Positions 1-12,369 of a DNA stretch of 64,000 bases are shown here, in pieces. Both the position numbers and the translations under genes were made by a program. The first letter of the stretch is position 1. Every line of letters begins with the position of its first letter. The stretch comes from Alopecurus myosuroides. Lineage: Eukaryota; Streptophyta; Magnoliopsida; Poales; Poaceae. The notes below the pieces were generated by a model that saw only the letters and a list, made by a program, of their open reading frames with translations, was not told the origin of the DNA and did not search any database. The stretch spans positions 243,026,187 through 243,090,186 of the forward strand of contig CM054058.1 in NCBI GenBank assembly GCA_028641055.1, in the 5' to 3' direction.

Positions 1-2949
1 TTTTGATACCGGATTGGTTGGTATGAGTTGTCATACAAAGCAACGCAATACAAGAAATACAAGGGCCTAAAAGGAACTAGTAGTAGATGTGAATCGATTA
101 TGACAAGAACAGAAATAAAGTGTTATTGTGTTCATTGTCGTATCGAACCAAACGTTCAAGATTTATTTTAAGAACTTAATAAGTTGTTATTTTGTTCTGG
201 TCTTTTGTGAGAACAAATGAGATTGTTCAAACTATGACCGTATTCCAGAATTGATGGATGACTTAATATAAATCATGTTGGTAAAGTAAACATCTATAAA
301 ACTAAATGCTAAACGTTGTAAGACGTAAAAGAATTTCACTTAAATTGTGACACCACAATTTTAGTTCATAAGAAAAACATGAAGGAACTCCATGTTGATG
401 GACTTCCGGAGTCATTTTGTTTTGAATAAATTGACGCTTGTGAGACCTCTTCCAAAAGATGACTAGAATTCCGTTCATAGGCCAAAGTAGAATGCACGAC
501 TAATTTAATAAAGATTGTACATGTTGATTATATAGTCCATTATGTATAGTCACGTGTGGTGGATTAAATTTTACTTCATAAAATTATGTCGATGATTTGA
601 GTAGATATGTGAGTATATCTATTTAAAGAGAACGTATTTTGGCATTTTGAATTGGTTCAAATGGTTGTTAATATGAAGTAAAAATCAATGTAACAAGATA
701 ATCAAGTATTTATGATTGGATCATAAAGGATAAAGTTTGAGTTACAAGTTTAGCAAAACATCTGAGAAGTTGCAGAATTGTTCTATAACTTATACTACTT
801 GAATTACCCCACATTACTTTGGAGTGTTCGAGAGACAAAATCAAATCTTGTTTGACATGGTAAGATAAATAAACATGTCATTATAATTTTGTAGTTTATA
901 CATTAGAGACAACCGCTTTTACACTGAAAAGAGAGCCATCATGATCCATTGAAATTGACACCATATAAGGTATGGTTTGGGTGATGACACAAATTGTCTT
1001 TTTCTTAAGTTTTGGTATGCATAGCATGTGTAAAATGTTTACAACCAAAATAGGATAAATATATGTTTATAAGGTTATCCCAAAGAATGCATTGGGTATT
1101 TCTGCTATCACCAAACCAAAAAGATAAATGTTGTTTGTCAGAAAGGGTTGATTTCTCGAGAAAGTAGTTCTTGCGAAACAAGTGAGTGGGAGGAAGTACA
1201 AACTCAACGAGATTAGAGAATTTTTGTTATCATGTCAAGAGTAGCGCATCACTGGAAGTTGTTCCGGTGTTTGCTATTTTGACAAAGTAGAAGACACTAC
1301 ATGTGTTGTAGATACTTCAAATGAGTTTGCGAACTGAACCACACAAGTCCTAAAACTTTGTACTTAGAACAACTTGTGGTTTAAGAGTAAAGTGTTGTTT
1401 TGACAACAAAGGACCTGGACCTTATAAAGGAAGCAAATGATGGGCCCTGACTTCGTTAAATTGGCTATGATTCATTATATCCGCGATAGTATCCCTGTAT
1501 GGATATCAAGTATGTGACTTGGTAGTCCTTATCGGTAGACATGATGCCTAACGATAGCAAACAGATCTATATAGCAACAAATACATGGATTTTTATATCT
1601 TTTGAAAGTTGTACTTGTCGAAAAGATGTTTTCGACGAAGTTCAAAGAGTTGACTACTACAAGATTTTGATCTTCCATAGTGATGCTTTAGTCTTTGCGG
1701 ATAGTTCTAGCAAAATTTACATATTATGATATGACAGTTGAATAAACAAACCCAACTTTCCTCTCAAGGAAGTTTGATCAAGGATGTGTACTTGACACAG
1801 TCTGAGAGTTTTGTAAAATTCAAAAGGTTGCTGGAAAGGTATGCACACTTCAATGGTTGAAGTGAGCATAATGAAGTTGGAATCTTTACCTTAATGGAGT
1901 TATCAAAAGAGTTTGATTCCATCTTAAACGATAAATATGCTTGTAGAATTACAAGAAATTAAGTGGGAGCGCTAAGACATATTTCCAATGCTTTATGTAG
2001 ATGACATATGGTTAATTGGAAAAATATGTATTTTAAATTAACACGGTTAAGATTTCATATTGATGAAAGACTTAGAAGATATTGGGCATTAATATCCATA
2101 AGAGATGGATTGAAGCGCCTAATATGGTTGAGCCAATTACATAGTTGAAATATTGAAATAAGTCAATATCGAAATGACAAGAAGGAGTTTTTGCCACATG
2201 GAAAAGAATTAAGCAAGATTCAAGTGTTTTGGCACATGATGAGCATAATTGAAATTAAGATTTCTAAGTCATGTGTTCCATGTTATGTACACAACCAGAT
2301 GAGTCATGTGCTATAAAATGTTATAGCGGGATAATTCATATGATGATTAGACAACAATGGGAGAGATCCTTATGCCATTTTAGAAATGCTAAGGATATGT
2401 TTTCCTATGTAGTAATGGCAAACTATTTGTTGTAATATGTTACACTAATAGTCTTGTCATCTATTCAAATAATTTTATCTCAATTAAAATATGTGATGAA
2501 GGGTAGCACAATAGGCTGGAAGAAAGTTCCATGCTGGATTTGAAAGAGTTTCAAAATTAAAGTATTGTGACGGATACTACAACAAAGGCTAAGTATATCG
2601 TTGTGTCGAAAAAAAATAATATAAGTATTTTGTGTCAAGGAGTTCTTTATTGAACTTGGTGAATTTCCAAGAATGCTGACACTATGAAGCTAAATTTTCA
2701 CAATGTTAGTAACATTGGTTTAAGCTGAGGAATTAAGGTTTCACCAGTTGACCAAATATATACAAAGCCGTCTCATTAGAGAATGAGTGATGCGTGTAGA
2801 CACAAAGAACATGCAAATACAATAGGATCTGAACAGTTCAGATCTTTTTTATGATGTTTACCACATGCGAAGCATGGTAATGACACTGGAACGCCATATG
2901 TGTTAAGTGCTTACAGACTAGATTATTGACTCTAGTGCAAGTGGGAGAC
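1..2949 (+). pseudogene. Degenerate Copia pol (Angela/BARE-like), 3' part
   Basis: Decayed internal region of a Ty1/Copia retrotransposon, reading on the plus strand. Recognisable islands appear in Copia order. Near 900-1140 is the integrase C-terminal part, with a TAFTL-like stretch and a GYPKE-like stretch. Near 1991-2020 is the reverse transcriptase core, translating as LYVDDIWLIG. Near 2580-2615 is the RNase H stretch, translating roughly as TTKAKYIVVS where functional copies have TEAEY. Stops and frameshifts are dense and no reading frame longer than about 60 codons survives. The region ends in a purine-rich tract next to the LTR at 2950. The element starts outside the window. Clade assignment rests on the LTR sequence and is moderately sure. 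Confidence 0.8.
2937..2949 (+). other. Copia polypurine tract
   Basis: The purine-rich run GCAAGTGGGAGAC sits directly before the LTR start, as expected for the plus-strand primer of this Copia group. It fixes the element orientation as plus and the LTR as the 3' copy. Confidence 0.6.
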
Positions 2950-4326
2950 TGAAGGGAATATGCCCGAGAGGCAATAATAAAGTGGTTATTATCTTATTCC
3001 TTGTTTATTATAAATGTTTATTTCTCATGCTAGAATTGTATTAACCAGAAACGTTGATACATGTGTGTTTAATAAACAAACAATGGTTCCTAGTAAAGCC
3101 TCTCTTTTAACTAGCTCGTTGATTAATAGATGATCAAGGTTTCCTGATCATAAACATTGGATGTTATTAGTAACGGGGTCATGTCATTAGAAGAATGATG
3201 TGATGAACATAGACCCAATATCAAGATAACAATACGATCAAGTAATTTAGGTTTATATTGTTATATCTTGCATACAAAGTAACTTATTCCTTAGACCATG
3301 AGATCATGTCAATCACTGATACTAGAAGGGTGCTTTGATGTCAAAAACCGTCACACCGTAACAGGGTGACTATAAAGGTGCCGTTAGGTATTCGGAAAGT
3401 ATTAGTTGAGGCTCATGGATCAAGAGTGGGATTTGTCCATCCAAAATGACGGAGAGATATACTTTGGACCCTCTCGGTGATATTACATCGACACCGCTTG
3501 CAAGCACGGGACTAGGTCACAAGGATGTCATATCACGGAAACGAGCAAAGAGCACTTGTCAGGTAACGTGATTGAACAAGGTATGGTTGATACCAATGAT
3601 CGAATCTCGGACAAGTAAAATATCGCGAGACAAAGGGAATAGTTTACGACGTTGATGGTTCACACGATCACGAGAGTCATCGTTGAATATATAGGAGTCA
3701 TCACGGATCTCCAGATCCCGCTGTTGATTATTAATCGGAGAGGAGTCTCGGTCATGTCTATCTTATTCACGAACCGTAGGGTGACACACTTAAGGTTCGA
3801 TGACGCATTTGAGAGGATACGGAATATCGAAAAATATTTTGGGCAGCACCAAAATTGTTTTGGGGAAAATTGAAATAGTTCAAGGGGTTTTTTGTCGAAT
3901 GGTTGTTAATAGAATTAACAAATTATTCGAGGTGCTATATGCAAATGTTTGTTAATAGAATTAACAAATGCTGAAATAAAGAAATAAAAATATTTTATTT
4001 ATTTATTAAAGAAAAACTCTTGGATTTTCTAAGTAGGAAATAAAGGGAAAATGAGTGGGTGTGAGTGGAGTGTCCACTCACATGATGAGGGAAGAGGTGG
4101 GGGCACCACCAAGGGCTGGCCGCACCCCCCTTGGGCTGCCTCCCCCTTCTCCTATAAATAGGGGGCATGAGCTCCCTCTCTCACACACACTTGCCCACTT
4201 CACTTCCTCTCCACCCGCTGTTCCATTCCATGGTCTCCGACTTGGCGAAGCCCTGACCGTGGGATTCTTCACCACCACCACGCTGTCGTGCTGCTGGAGT
4301 TCCGAGGGATCTTCTACTTCGCCAGT
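2950..4326 (+). repeat. Copia 3' LTR, truncated (Angela/BARE-like)
   Basis: Starts TGAAGGGAATATGCCCGAG, a mutated version of the Triticeae BARE/Angela LTR start with the characteristic ATGCCC-AGAGGCAATAATAAA block. It runs through an AT-rich U3 to a TATA box near 4153 and a short downstream transcribed part. Homology stops around 4315-4330, where sequence shared with 8467 onward begins, so the LTR end is missing. I see no terminal CA or target duplication at the break, which suggests a deletion junction, not a clean insertion. Confidence 0.75.
4153..4160 (+). promoter_or_regulatory. TATA box of the Copia LTR
   Basis: TATAAATA sits in CTCCTATAAATAGG, followed by a CT-rich leader with CTCTCTCACACACAC. 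This is the usual place and form of the core promoter in BARE-type LTRs. The element is decayed, so activity is unlikely to drive a functional transcript, but read-out transcription toward higher coordinates is possible. Confidence 0.6.
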
Positions 4327-5079
4327 CCTTAAGAGTGGGGCAAAACATAAATTCCAGGACACCTTCAAAGTTCACGAGGAAGACTAGAAAAAATAATTAG
4401 AGAACAAGCAATAACACATCATGAATCAATTAATAATGTTTTTGGGACAAATGCACATAAAACTCAGAATGGCAACTATGCTCTCTCAACCGTGCATAAC
4501 GTTAGAAGATGGAGACTCAACATAAAAGTAAAACAAAGACCCTTCGCAGAGGGAAGCATGGATCACTCATGTGCTAGAGCTTTTAGTTTATTAAACAGAC
4601 GTATACAAAATCTTGACACTCCTCCCAACTATCTTACACAAACCATGGCTAACCAAATCATCGGGTGCCTGCCAACAATCACATACCGTGGAGGAGTGTA
4701 TATATTTTAAGAGAGGTGTATGCTTATGTCAACGAATGGTAAATAGAAAATACAGTACGTCACAATACAACTAGACTTCACAAGAGAGGCTCCCATAGAA
4801 GGACACATCTGGGTAGAAGGTCATCCCTCTTTCTCTTTTGTTTACACAATTATACTTTAACTGATAAATCAGGGGCAAAAATAGTGAAGAGAATTTGTTG
4901 TTATTAATTTGGGGTGGGCATCCCGCTGTCAGCTCTTCTATCATTGGATAAGCGGATGAATCCACTAGTCCAGGGTGTGAAAGTCCAATCAACAAGTGAA
5001 AAGATTCTCCATTTACGTCCTCATGAGCTAAAACAGGAGCACACAAAACAAGATTAATTTTGGAAGTTTTAAAGGTAAC
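4327..5079 (-). mobile_element. Old Gypsy remnant, 3' internal part (lower piece)
   Basis: This sequence matches 8467-9215 inside the non-autonomous Gypsy element and about 41680-42290 inside the Athila-like element, all in the same orientation. It is therefore the non-coding 3' internal region of an older, related minus-strand element. It is cut off at 4327 against the Copia LTR, so its own polypurine tract and 3' LTR are gone. At 5079 it is interrupted by the inserted element at 5080-13991 and continues at 13992. No coding capacity is seen. Confidence 0.75.
5075..5079. repeat. Target site duplication GTAAC (lower copy)
   Basis: GTAAC here and GTAAC at 13992-13996 flank the element 5080-13991. 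The uninterrupted site is visible at 9211-9215 in the related internal sequence (AAAGGTAACACATGAG), which confirms this as the insertion point. Confidence 0.85.
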
Positions 5080-8000
5080 TGATGCTACACCTTGATGGTG
5101 CCTTGAGGTGCCAGAAATTCTTTGCTATGGATGGTGTGTTGGGAACCCCAAGAGGAGGATGTGATGAGTGAAGCGGTAAGAATTTCCCTCAGTTAAGAAC
5201 CAATGTTATCAATCCAGTAGGAGAAAGAGGATCTTCGGAAGGTTGATGCCACTGACGGTGGTGATGGCGCCTCACCGGTGTCAGCAACAACGCGGAACCT
5301 GCTGATGACCCACAAGTATAGGGGTGAATCGTAGTACTTTCGATAAATAAGAGTGTCGAACCCAACAAGGAGCAGAAGGTGTTGACAAGCAGTTTCGATG
5401 AAGGAATAATTGTAAATATTGGAAAATAGATTTGTAGGAGTTTTTGATATTTGAGATAAATAAAGTGCGAGTAAATAAAATGCAGTAGTAAAAATTGCAG
5501 AAAGTGGCCCAATCCTTTCTTCAGCAAAGGACAAGCCGGTGGGTTTACTTATGATTAACAAACGTTCTCGAGGACACACGGGAAGTTTCTGTCAAGTGCT
5601 TTTGTTCCATGCAGCTGAATAATGTTAGGTGTTTTGATAAGTGTTGTGTGGGTGAACCTATGCTAATGTACCGTCCCATCCAAGACTAATACATACTTGT
5701 TATTATACCCCTTGTAAGCATCCGCAACTACAAGAAATTAATTAAGAAATAAATTTAACCACAGCTTTGAACTCCGGGATCCTACGCTCCCTCATGTAAT
5801 GGTTTCCTAACGGGGGTTTAGGTTTCTGTCACTCCGGCAACCCCACGATTAGTAGCCAAATACACGATGCATCCCCCTAGGACCATAAATGGTGAAGTAT
5901 CATGTAGTCGACATTCACATGACACCACTAGGAGAATAACACCACAACTTAAATATCAAACATTAAATATTATTCAACATTACTTCACTACTAACAACTT
6001 GACTTCTCCCATGTCCTCAAGAACAACACGAACTGCTCACAAGACATCATATGGATCATAATCAGAGGTGATATAATGGATGATAACAATCTGGTCATAA
6101 AGTGCAAACACCGATAAATCTCACAAGCATCAACTACTAACAAGTAATCCACACCGGGAGAGAGATCTAATGCAAAACAACAATAGAGGCCCCTAATTGT
6201 TACAGCAGGATGACGGTGGATGATGAGGATGATGGTGCTGGTGGTGATGACGATGATTCCCGGAGCGATGACGGTGACGATGGCGGTGATTTCCCCGGCA
6301 GATTTCTCCCTGCCAGAGAGCTTTTCTCTCTCGAGTGTTTTCCGCCCCGCGACGGTGGCGGAATAATTCTTCGAAGATGGAATGAGGCTTAGGGTTCCTT
6401 GGGGGGCCAAGCAAAACAAATATGACCCCCAGAGGTGGGCCAGGGTGGCCACACCCCTAGATGGCGCGGCCAGGGGGCGCTACCCCTATGTGTGGGCCCC
6501 TGGTGGCCCCCCTCTGGCTCTCCTTCTGGCTGGGTTCCTCCTCTAAACTTTTAGGAACCCCCGGATGTCCCCCTTGTTCTTCTGATCTTCTGAAATATGG
6601 TATCTCGACGGTGCTTTTTCCATCAGATTTCTGGTCCCGGTGTTTATTCTCCAAAATTATAAAACATGCAAAATAAGATAAAATAACATAAGGGATGCAT
6701 CATAATATGAAATATATCGATGAATAACAGAAATTTATGATATAAAATAGTGATGCAAAATTGACGTATAACCTACACACAACACAACCAAACTACTTTG
6801 TCCCAACAATACAGTGAGGTTGTCAATCTCACCGGTCTTGGTGAAAACAAAGATTAGACGTATAGTGTGGAAAATGTTATATGCTTGCAGTAAATAAAGA
6901 AAGCAGTGAATTGTAGTGGTTTGTTTAACAGTGTAGGAAAATGGACCGGGGTTCATAGGTTCACTAGTGGTGTCTCTCCATAAAAGATAGCATGCTGGGT
7001 GAACCAATTACAGCTAGGCAATTGACAAGAGGTTGCACCGTAGTGCACATTCATGCCATGAGGACTACTATGATATTTAGTGCGGGCATTACAACCATAT
7101 ACATAGACCGTAATCCAACTGCATCTATGACTAATAATCCACCCTCAGGTTATCATCCTAACCCCCTTAGGTATTAAGTTGCAAACAACAGATAATCGCA
7201 TTAAGCAATGCTTGTAACGTAAGCAATGATTGTGCACGCGGGCACTCACACCGGTGTTTTCTCCCTAGTGGCAAGAGCATATCCTCCCCCGTCACGTTTC
7301 TGTCACTCGAGCACATGCGAAAAGGAGGCATGAACCCAACTATCGAGCATAAATACTCCCTCTTGGAGTCACTAGCAACTACTTGGCTAGAGCAACCACT
7401 AGCAACGGAAAGCATGCAAGATCACAAATAACATATGCAATAAATACTATAATCAACTTGGCATAAGTTCAATATTCATCGGATCCCAGCAAACACATCA
7501 CATAGAATTACATAAGAACAATCCCGATCATGTTAGGCAGCTCACGAGATCTAAACATTGAGACATAGGAGGAGAAGACAACCATCTAGCTACTGCTATG
7601 GACCCGTAGTCAGAGGATGAACTACTCACGCATCACTCCGGAGGCAGGCATGGTGATGAAGAGGCCTCCGGTGATGATCTCCTCTCCGGAAGGGTGTCGG
7701 GAGACAACTTCAGAACCCCCCTGATCTAGGGTTGACGACAACTGCTGTGGAACTTTCCGGGGATTTTTTATCAGGTGCCTAGGGTTTTCCTTCGGAGGGG
7801 AATAATAGGCGAAAGGGAAAAGGTGATGGAGCCCTGGGGGCCCCACACCACACCCCTGGCGCGGCCAGGGGGAGCGCCACCCTATGGTGTGGGCCCCCTG
7901 AGGCCCCCCTCTGGGTCTCTTCGAGACTTCGTGGAACCTTCAGGAATTCTAAGACTTCCAGGCTTCGAATTTTCCAATTCCAAGAATATTTCTAGAACAA

Positions 8001-8172
8001 CTTTTCTGAAACTAAAAACAGTAGAAAACAAGGATCTGGCTCTGTGGCGTCTTGTCAATAGGTTAGTCTAGAAAATCGATGAAAATGACATAAAGAAGGG
8101 AGAAAACATGTAGCAATTGGCATAATATCATCATGGAACATCAGAAGTTATAGATACGTTGGAGACGTATCA
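5080..8172 (-). repeat. 3' LTR of the non-autonomous element, split by a solo LTR
   Basis: LTR pieces at 5080-5302 and 6772-8172. The upper end reads TGATACGTCTCCAACGTATC on the minus strand and is preceded by a purine-rich tract. The lower end is GGTGTAGCATCA next to the GTAAC duplication. Without the insert the length agrees with the 5' LTR to within a few bases. The segment 5080-5302 aligns with 12370-12590 and 6772-8172 aligns with 12590-13991. Confidence 0.85.
5303..6771 (-). repeat. Solo LTR of the Athila-like family, nested
   Basis: A single LTR of 1469 bp similar to the LTRs at 39732-41221 and 48690-50204. It ends GGGTCATCA at its lower side and begins TTATACGTC (mutated from TGATACGTC) at its upper side. 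It is flanked by CCTGC (5298-5302) and CCTAC (6772-6776), a 5-bp duplication with one change. No internal sequence is present on either side, so it is a solo LTR left by LTR-LTR recombination. It contains a GAT-rich stretch around 6200-6290. Confidence 0.85.
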
Positions 8173-8188
8173 AGCATCCCCAAACTTA
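8173..8188 (-). other. Polypurine tract region of the non-autonomous element
   Basis: On the minus strand the sequence TAAGTTTGGGGATGCT lies immediately before TGATACGTC. The GGGGATG run next to an LTR start marks the 3' LTR and the minus orientation. Confidence 0.6.
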
Positions 8189-11014
8189 GTTCCTACTCGT
8201 CCTCGAGTAGGTAAACGATAAACAAAATAATTTCTGGGGTGACATGCTACCACACAATCTTGATCATAAAAATGTAAAAGCATATGTAAGCTAAGATCAT
8301 AGAACTTTAACACAAACATGATAAATAGAACTTTAATAATAAAGCATAGCAATCACTTTGCATCATGAGAAGTATCTCAAATAAAAGATCATGAATAACA
8401 ATGCAAAGAAATATATATATGTTTGTTTCCAAGTATAGAGAAAGAATGGCAAAGTGGTATTTCGCTAGTCCTTAAAAGTGGGACAAAACATAAATGCCAG
8501 GACACCTTCAAAGTTCATGAGGAAGACTAGAACAAATAATTTGAGAACAAGAAATAACACATCATGAATCAATTAATAATGTTTCTGAGACAAATGCACA
8601 TAAAACTCAGAATGGCAAAAATTCTCTCTCAACTGTGCATAAAGTTAGAAGATGGAGACTCAACATAAAAGTACAAGAAAGGCCCTTCGTAGAGGGAAGC
8701 AGGGATCACTCATGTGCTAGAGCTTTTATTTTATTAAACAGAGGTATTAAAAGTTTGATACTCCTCCCATCCATCTTTCACAAACCATGGCTAACCGAAT
8801 CCTCTGGTGCGTGCCAACAATCACATACCATGGAGGAGTGTCTATATTTTAGGAGATGTATGCTAATGTCAACGAATGGTAAACAAAAAATACAGTACGT
8901 CACAAGTCAACTAGATTTCACAACAGCAGCTCCCATATGTAGGACGCAACTGGTATAGAAGGTCATCCCTCTTTCTCTTTTATTTACACAATTATGCTTT
9001 GACTGATGAATCAGGGGCAAAAATAGTGAAGAGATTTTGTGTGTATTAATTTGGGGCTGGGCACCCCGCTGCCAGCTCTTCTATCAATTGGATAAGCGGA
9101 TGGAGCCACTAGTCCAGGGTGTGAAATCCAATCAACAAGTGAGATAAAGATTCTCTATTTACGTCCTCATGAGCAAAAACAGGAACACGAAGCAGGAGTA
9201 ATTTTGAAGGTTTTAAAGGTAACACATGAGAAATTTACTTGGAGTCACAGTTAAATACCACATGTAGGTAGGTATGGTGGACACAATGGGAAAACTTGGT
9301 TTTAGGGAGTTGGATGCACGAGTAGAATTCCATACTCAGTACAGGTGGAGGCTAGCAAAAGACTGGCAGCGACAAATCAAGAGAGCATAAGAGCCCTAAT
9401 CATGCATAGCGACATAAACATCATTAATCAAAGCATAAGCGGTATCACAAGTTCGAAAACTAAATGATCATAGAGGCGATTAGTGACTGGTTCATAGTCA
9501 TAAACATGGTGTGAGCATGCGCCAAGTCAACCAAATAAAACATTCAAAAGAGAATACCACAAATTTATGCTTTAGTATGACAAGAACAACTCATGATTCT
9601 TTCAATGGCACATTAAACACTCTCAGCTATTTGAGGCTAATCATGCTACTCAATAACCACAAGGATTTAAAACTAAAATAACATCTAGCATGATATGAAA
9701 AAGTTCTAGTCACAGTCTATACAAGCTTCTACCTGCACCATTAAAAATTCTACTTCAAGCAGCAGTTTCTTTTCCCAACAAGCTCCATACAAGATATGTT
9801 TTAACAAAAATAGTCTACATGATACAGAAAGCAAAAATGAGATTACTCGCATAACACTACTAAAACTAACAGCTCTAGATAAGAGATGCAATGAAAAACA
9901 AGAGCTAAATAAATGCAGCAGCCAGACAAAGATTAAGAATACAAAGTATTCCCATGAAAAACGAAGCGTGTCACTCTCCAATAAAAGAATTATGGGGTCC
10001 ACCCAAGCTTGTTGCAAAAATAAAAACAAACTGAAAGCAAAAATAAAAGACGCTCCAAGTAAAGCACATAAGATGTGACCGAATAAAAATATAGTTTCAC
10101 TAGAAGTGACGTGATAATTTGTCGATGAAGAAGGGGATGCCCAAGGCATCCCCAAGCTTAGACGCTTGAGTCTTCTTGGAGTTTTCTGGGATGTACCTAT
10201 GGGGCATCCCCAAGCTTAGGCTCTTCACTCTTATTGATCACGTCATATCATCCTCTTCACTTGACCCTTGAAAACTTCATTCACACCAAACTTCTCACAA
10301 TCTTCATTAGCAACGTTAGTGCAATCGAAATAATAAATTCATATGGTTAAGTTTCAACACAAGCCTAACACTAATAAACACATTAGCTACTGTCACAACT
10401 TATTTTAAAACTCTTTTTCTCAAAAGAACACCAAAAGAAAGAGATTAAAATGCAAATGCAATTATTGGCAGAAATCTGTCAAAACAGGACAGCAGGTAAA
10501 GATGATTTTTTCGAAAATCTTCTGTTGATCAAATCAAAAAGTGTTGAAGTAAGAAAAGTTGCTTATATAGTCCAGGATTACGCACAAAAAAACTCAGGTC
10601 ATTTTGAATTTTCTCTGATTTTATACGAATTTAACAGTTGACGGCAGAAACTGTTTCCTGCGCAGAAACCCGAAATGTAGTCTCAACTTTCCACTAGAGG
10701 CTTTACTTGGCTCAACAAAGACACAAAAGAAAAGATAAAGCGGAGTTACTAAATAAATAGACAACACCCAGGTGCAAAGAAAACAAAAATAAACGACGGA
10801 TAACGGGTTGAAAACAAAGAAATAAAACGGGTTGTCTCCCGGTAGCGCTTTTCTTTAACGCCTTTTAGCTAGGCACATAAAGCTAGAAGATGCTCACATA
10901 AGAAATATGCGTTAAGAAAAAGGGAGCATAAAGAAGCAAGTATAGAACAAATTTAATTCTAACCCACTTTCTATGCAAGGAATCTTGTAAATAAATTAAT
11001 TAAAGAAGCTCAAA
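8189..11014 (-). other. 3' non-coding internal region of the non-autonomous element
   Basis: About 2.8 kb with no conserved reading frame. The part 8467-9215 matches 4327-5079 and ~41680-42290. The part 9211-10660 matches 13992-15447. Short AG-rich motifs such as GGGGATGCC and CCCCAAGCTTAG recur near 10130-10220; they resemble duplicated polypurine-like tracts, but that is only an impression. Open frames here are AT-rich chance frames. Confidence 0.6.
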
Positions 11015-11731
11015 CTAGAAATCATGAGAAGGTAGAACAAGAGCAACTTCAAAACTTTCAAACCCAAAGAGAGGTGTTTTAGTAACATGAAAATTCCTAC
11101 AGCCATATTTTCCTCTCTCATAATAATTTTCAATAACATCATGAACAAAGTCAATAACATAATTATCACATAAAGCATGTTTGTCATGGTCTAAAAGAAT
11201 ACAATTCCTATCAAGCTCCAAAATAGTGAGATCAAAATTTAAAGTCGACTCCTCTTTTCCCCCACTTTTAGCAATAGCAAAACAAGATGATTGATCACTC
11301 ATAAAAGGTATATGACACATTATAACAATCCTATTTTCAGTAGCATTATAATTTATAACATCAAGTAACATAGGAACATCATCAAGATCATTATCATATA
11401 AATTTTCTAAACAAACTTCCTCATTATCATGCATATCAATAGTTGGAATAAACAGAGGATTGTCATAGGATTTAATCAAGTAGAATGGATTATCATAAAT
11501 AACAGTAGCAATATCATTCTCACAAGTTTCATTCATAGTAGTATCAAGGTCACAAGTATAGCAAGTATTAATTTCATCAATTAATGTATGATTTAAAGAG
11601 TTACTATCATTGGGAGGTAGACATGGGTAGCTCCATTCTTCCTCCTCTTGATCATCACTCCCCTCCTCTTTTTTCATCCAATGAGATTCCAGATTCAACA
11701 GTTTCTTCTTCCATAGGTTCCTGCAAGGCAT
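11015..11731 (-). CDS. Acidic ORF of unknown function in a non-autonomous Gypsy element
   Basis: An open frame of 238 codons, the longest in this element. The product is rich in Asp, Glu and Asn, with clusters such as KKEEGSDDQEEEEW near the N-terminus and repeated DN and NLYDND motifs in the middle. No protease (DTG/DLG), zinc knuckle, reverse transcriptase or integrase motif is visible, and no signal peptide or membrane segment stands out. It lies downstream of the primer site in the place where gag would be. I recognise the type as one that recurs in Triticeae repeats, from memory only. It could be a highly diverged Gag-like or a structural accessory protein. The start is uncertain because upstream frames (to 12288) appear to be broken parts of the same ORF. 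Confidence 0.45.
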   Translation of the reverse strand: MPCRNLWKKKLLNLESHWMKKEEGSDDQEEEEWSYPCLPPNDSNSLNHTLIDEINTCYTCDLDTTMNETCENDIATVIYDNPFYLIKSYDNPLFIPTIDMHDNEEVCLENLYDNDLDDVPMLLDVINYNATENRIVIMCHIPFMSDQSSCFAIAKSGGKEESTLNFDLTILELDRNCILLDHDKHALCDNYVIDFVHDVIENYYERGKYGCRNFHVTKTPLFGFESFEVALVLPSHDF

Positions 11732-11738
11732 TAGTTAC

Positions 11739-12288
11739 TTACTTTGGTTGTAGTAATTCTATCCTTGTAATTATTAAAGAAATATTAAAGTATAGAACAA
11801 ATCTCATATTTATAAGGTGCATCATCAATACTTTCAAGTAAATAGGAAATTTCGAATGCACCCTTCCAAGCAATAAATTCTTCAATTTGTTCCACGTCAT
11901 ATAATTAATAATTTCCCTTAGCATAAGAAGATATGGTAACATCATCATTATACGCACATTGAAAAGGGAGGTGTTTATACCTCCTACAGCAGCAAGATTT
12001 ATCAAAGCAATAAGTAACATTATAAGTAGAGCACAAATTCTTAGCATAGTCATGCAATTTATTATTGCTCCCATAAGTGTATTCCTTTTTGTGACAAGCG
12101 GTGTTCCTTATAATATTTTTGTTGTTCATCTGTGATCCCACCTTGCCTATAAGATCTAGTTTCAAAGACATCAAACATTGATAGCAAGCATGATAAAGCA
12201 AAAAAAAATAAGAACTAGAATAAGAACTATTTTTTGTGTGTTTTTGATATAAAGAAGCAAAACAAGACAAACAATAAAAACAAGACAA
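11739..12288 (-). pseudogene. Broken 5' part of the element ORF
   Basis: Overlapping frames at 11905-12288 (127 codons) and 11739-12074 (111 codons) precede the 238-codon ORF. The first includes SLKLDLIGKVGSQMNN and a Cys-rich stretch CCCRRYKHL, followed by an acidic FQCAYNDDV motif. The frame changes between these pieces suggest one longer protein interrupted by indels. Function unknown. Confidence 0.35.
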
Positions 12289-12343
12289 TAAACAAAATAA
12301 AGAGGTTGAGAGTGAGAGACTCCCCTTGCCAGAAGACTTCTTT

Positions 12344-12361
12344 CTCCCGGCAATGGTTCCA
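12344..12361 (-). other. Primer binding site, degenerate tRNA-Asp type
   Basis: The minus strand reads TGGAACCATTGCCGGGAG eight bases after the LTR end. The tRNA-Asp complement used by Athila-like elements is TGGCGCCGTTGCCGGGGA, so most positions agree. A second partial copy (AAGAATTTCTGGCGCC) lies inside the LTR end near 12395-12412, suggesting a small local duplication. Confidence 0.6.
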
Positions 12362-12369
12362 GAAATTCT

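Noticed and set aside
4055..4387. Overlapping open frames on both strands
   Set aside because: They lie in the U3/R part of the Copia LTR and its junction, are GC-rich by composition, and show no domain.
9706..10155. A 149-codon minus-strand frame with hydrophobic stretches
   Set aside because: It lies in the AT-rich non-coding 3' internal region of a Gypsy element. The matching region 13992-15447 does not preserve it.
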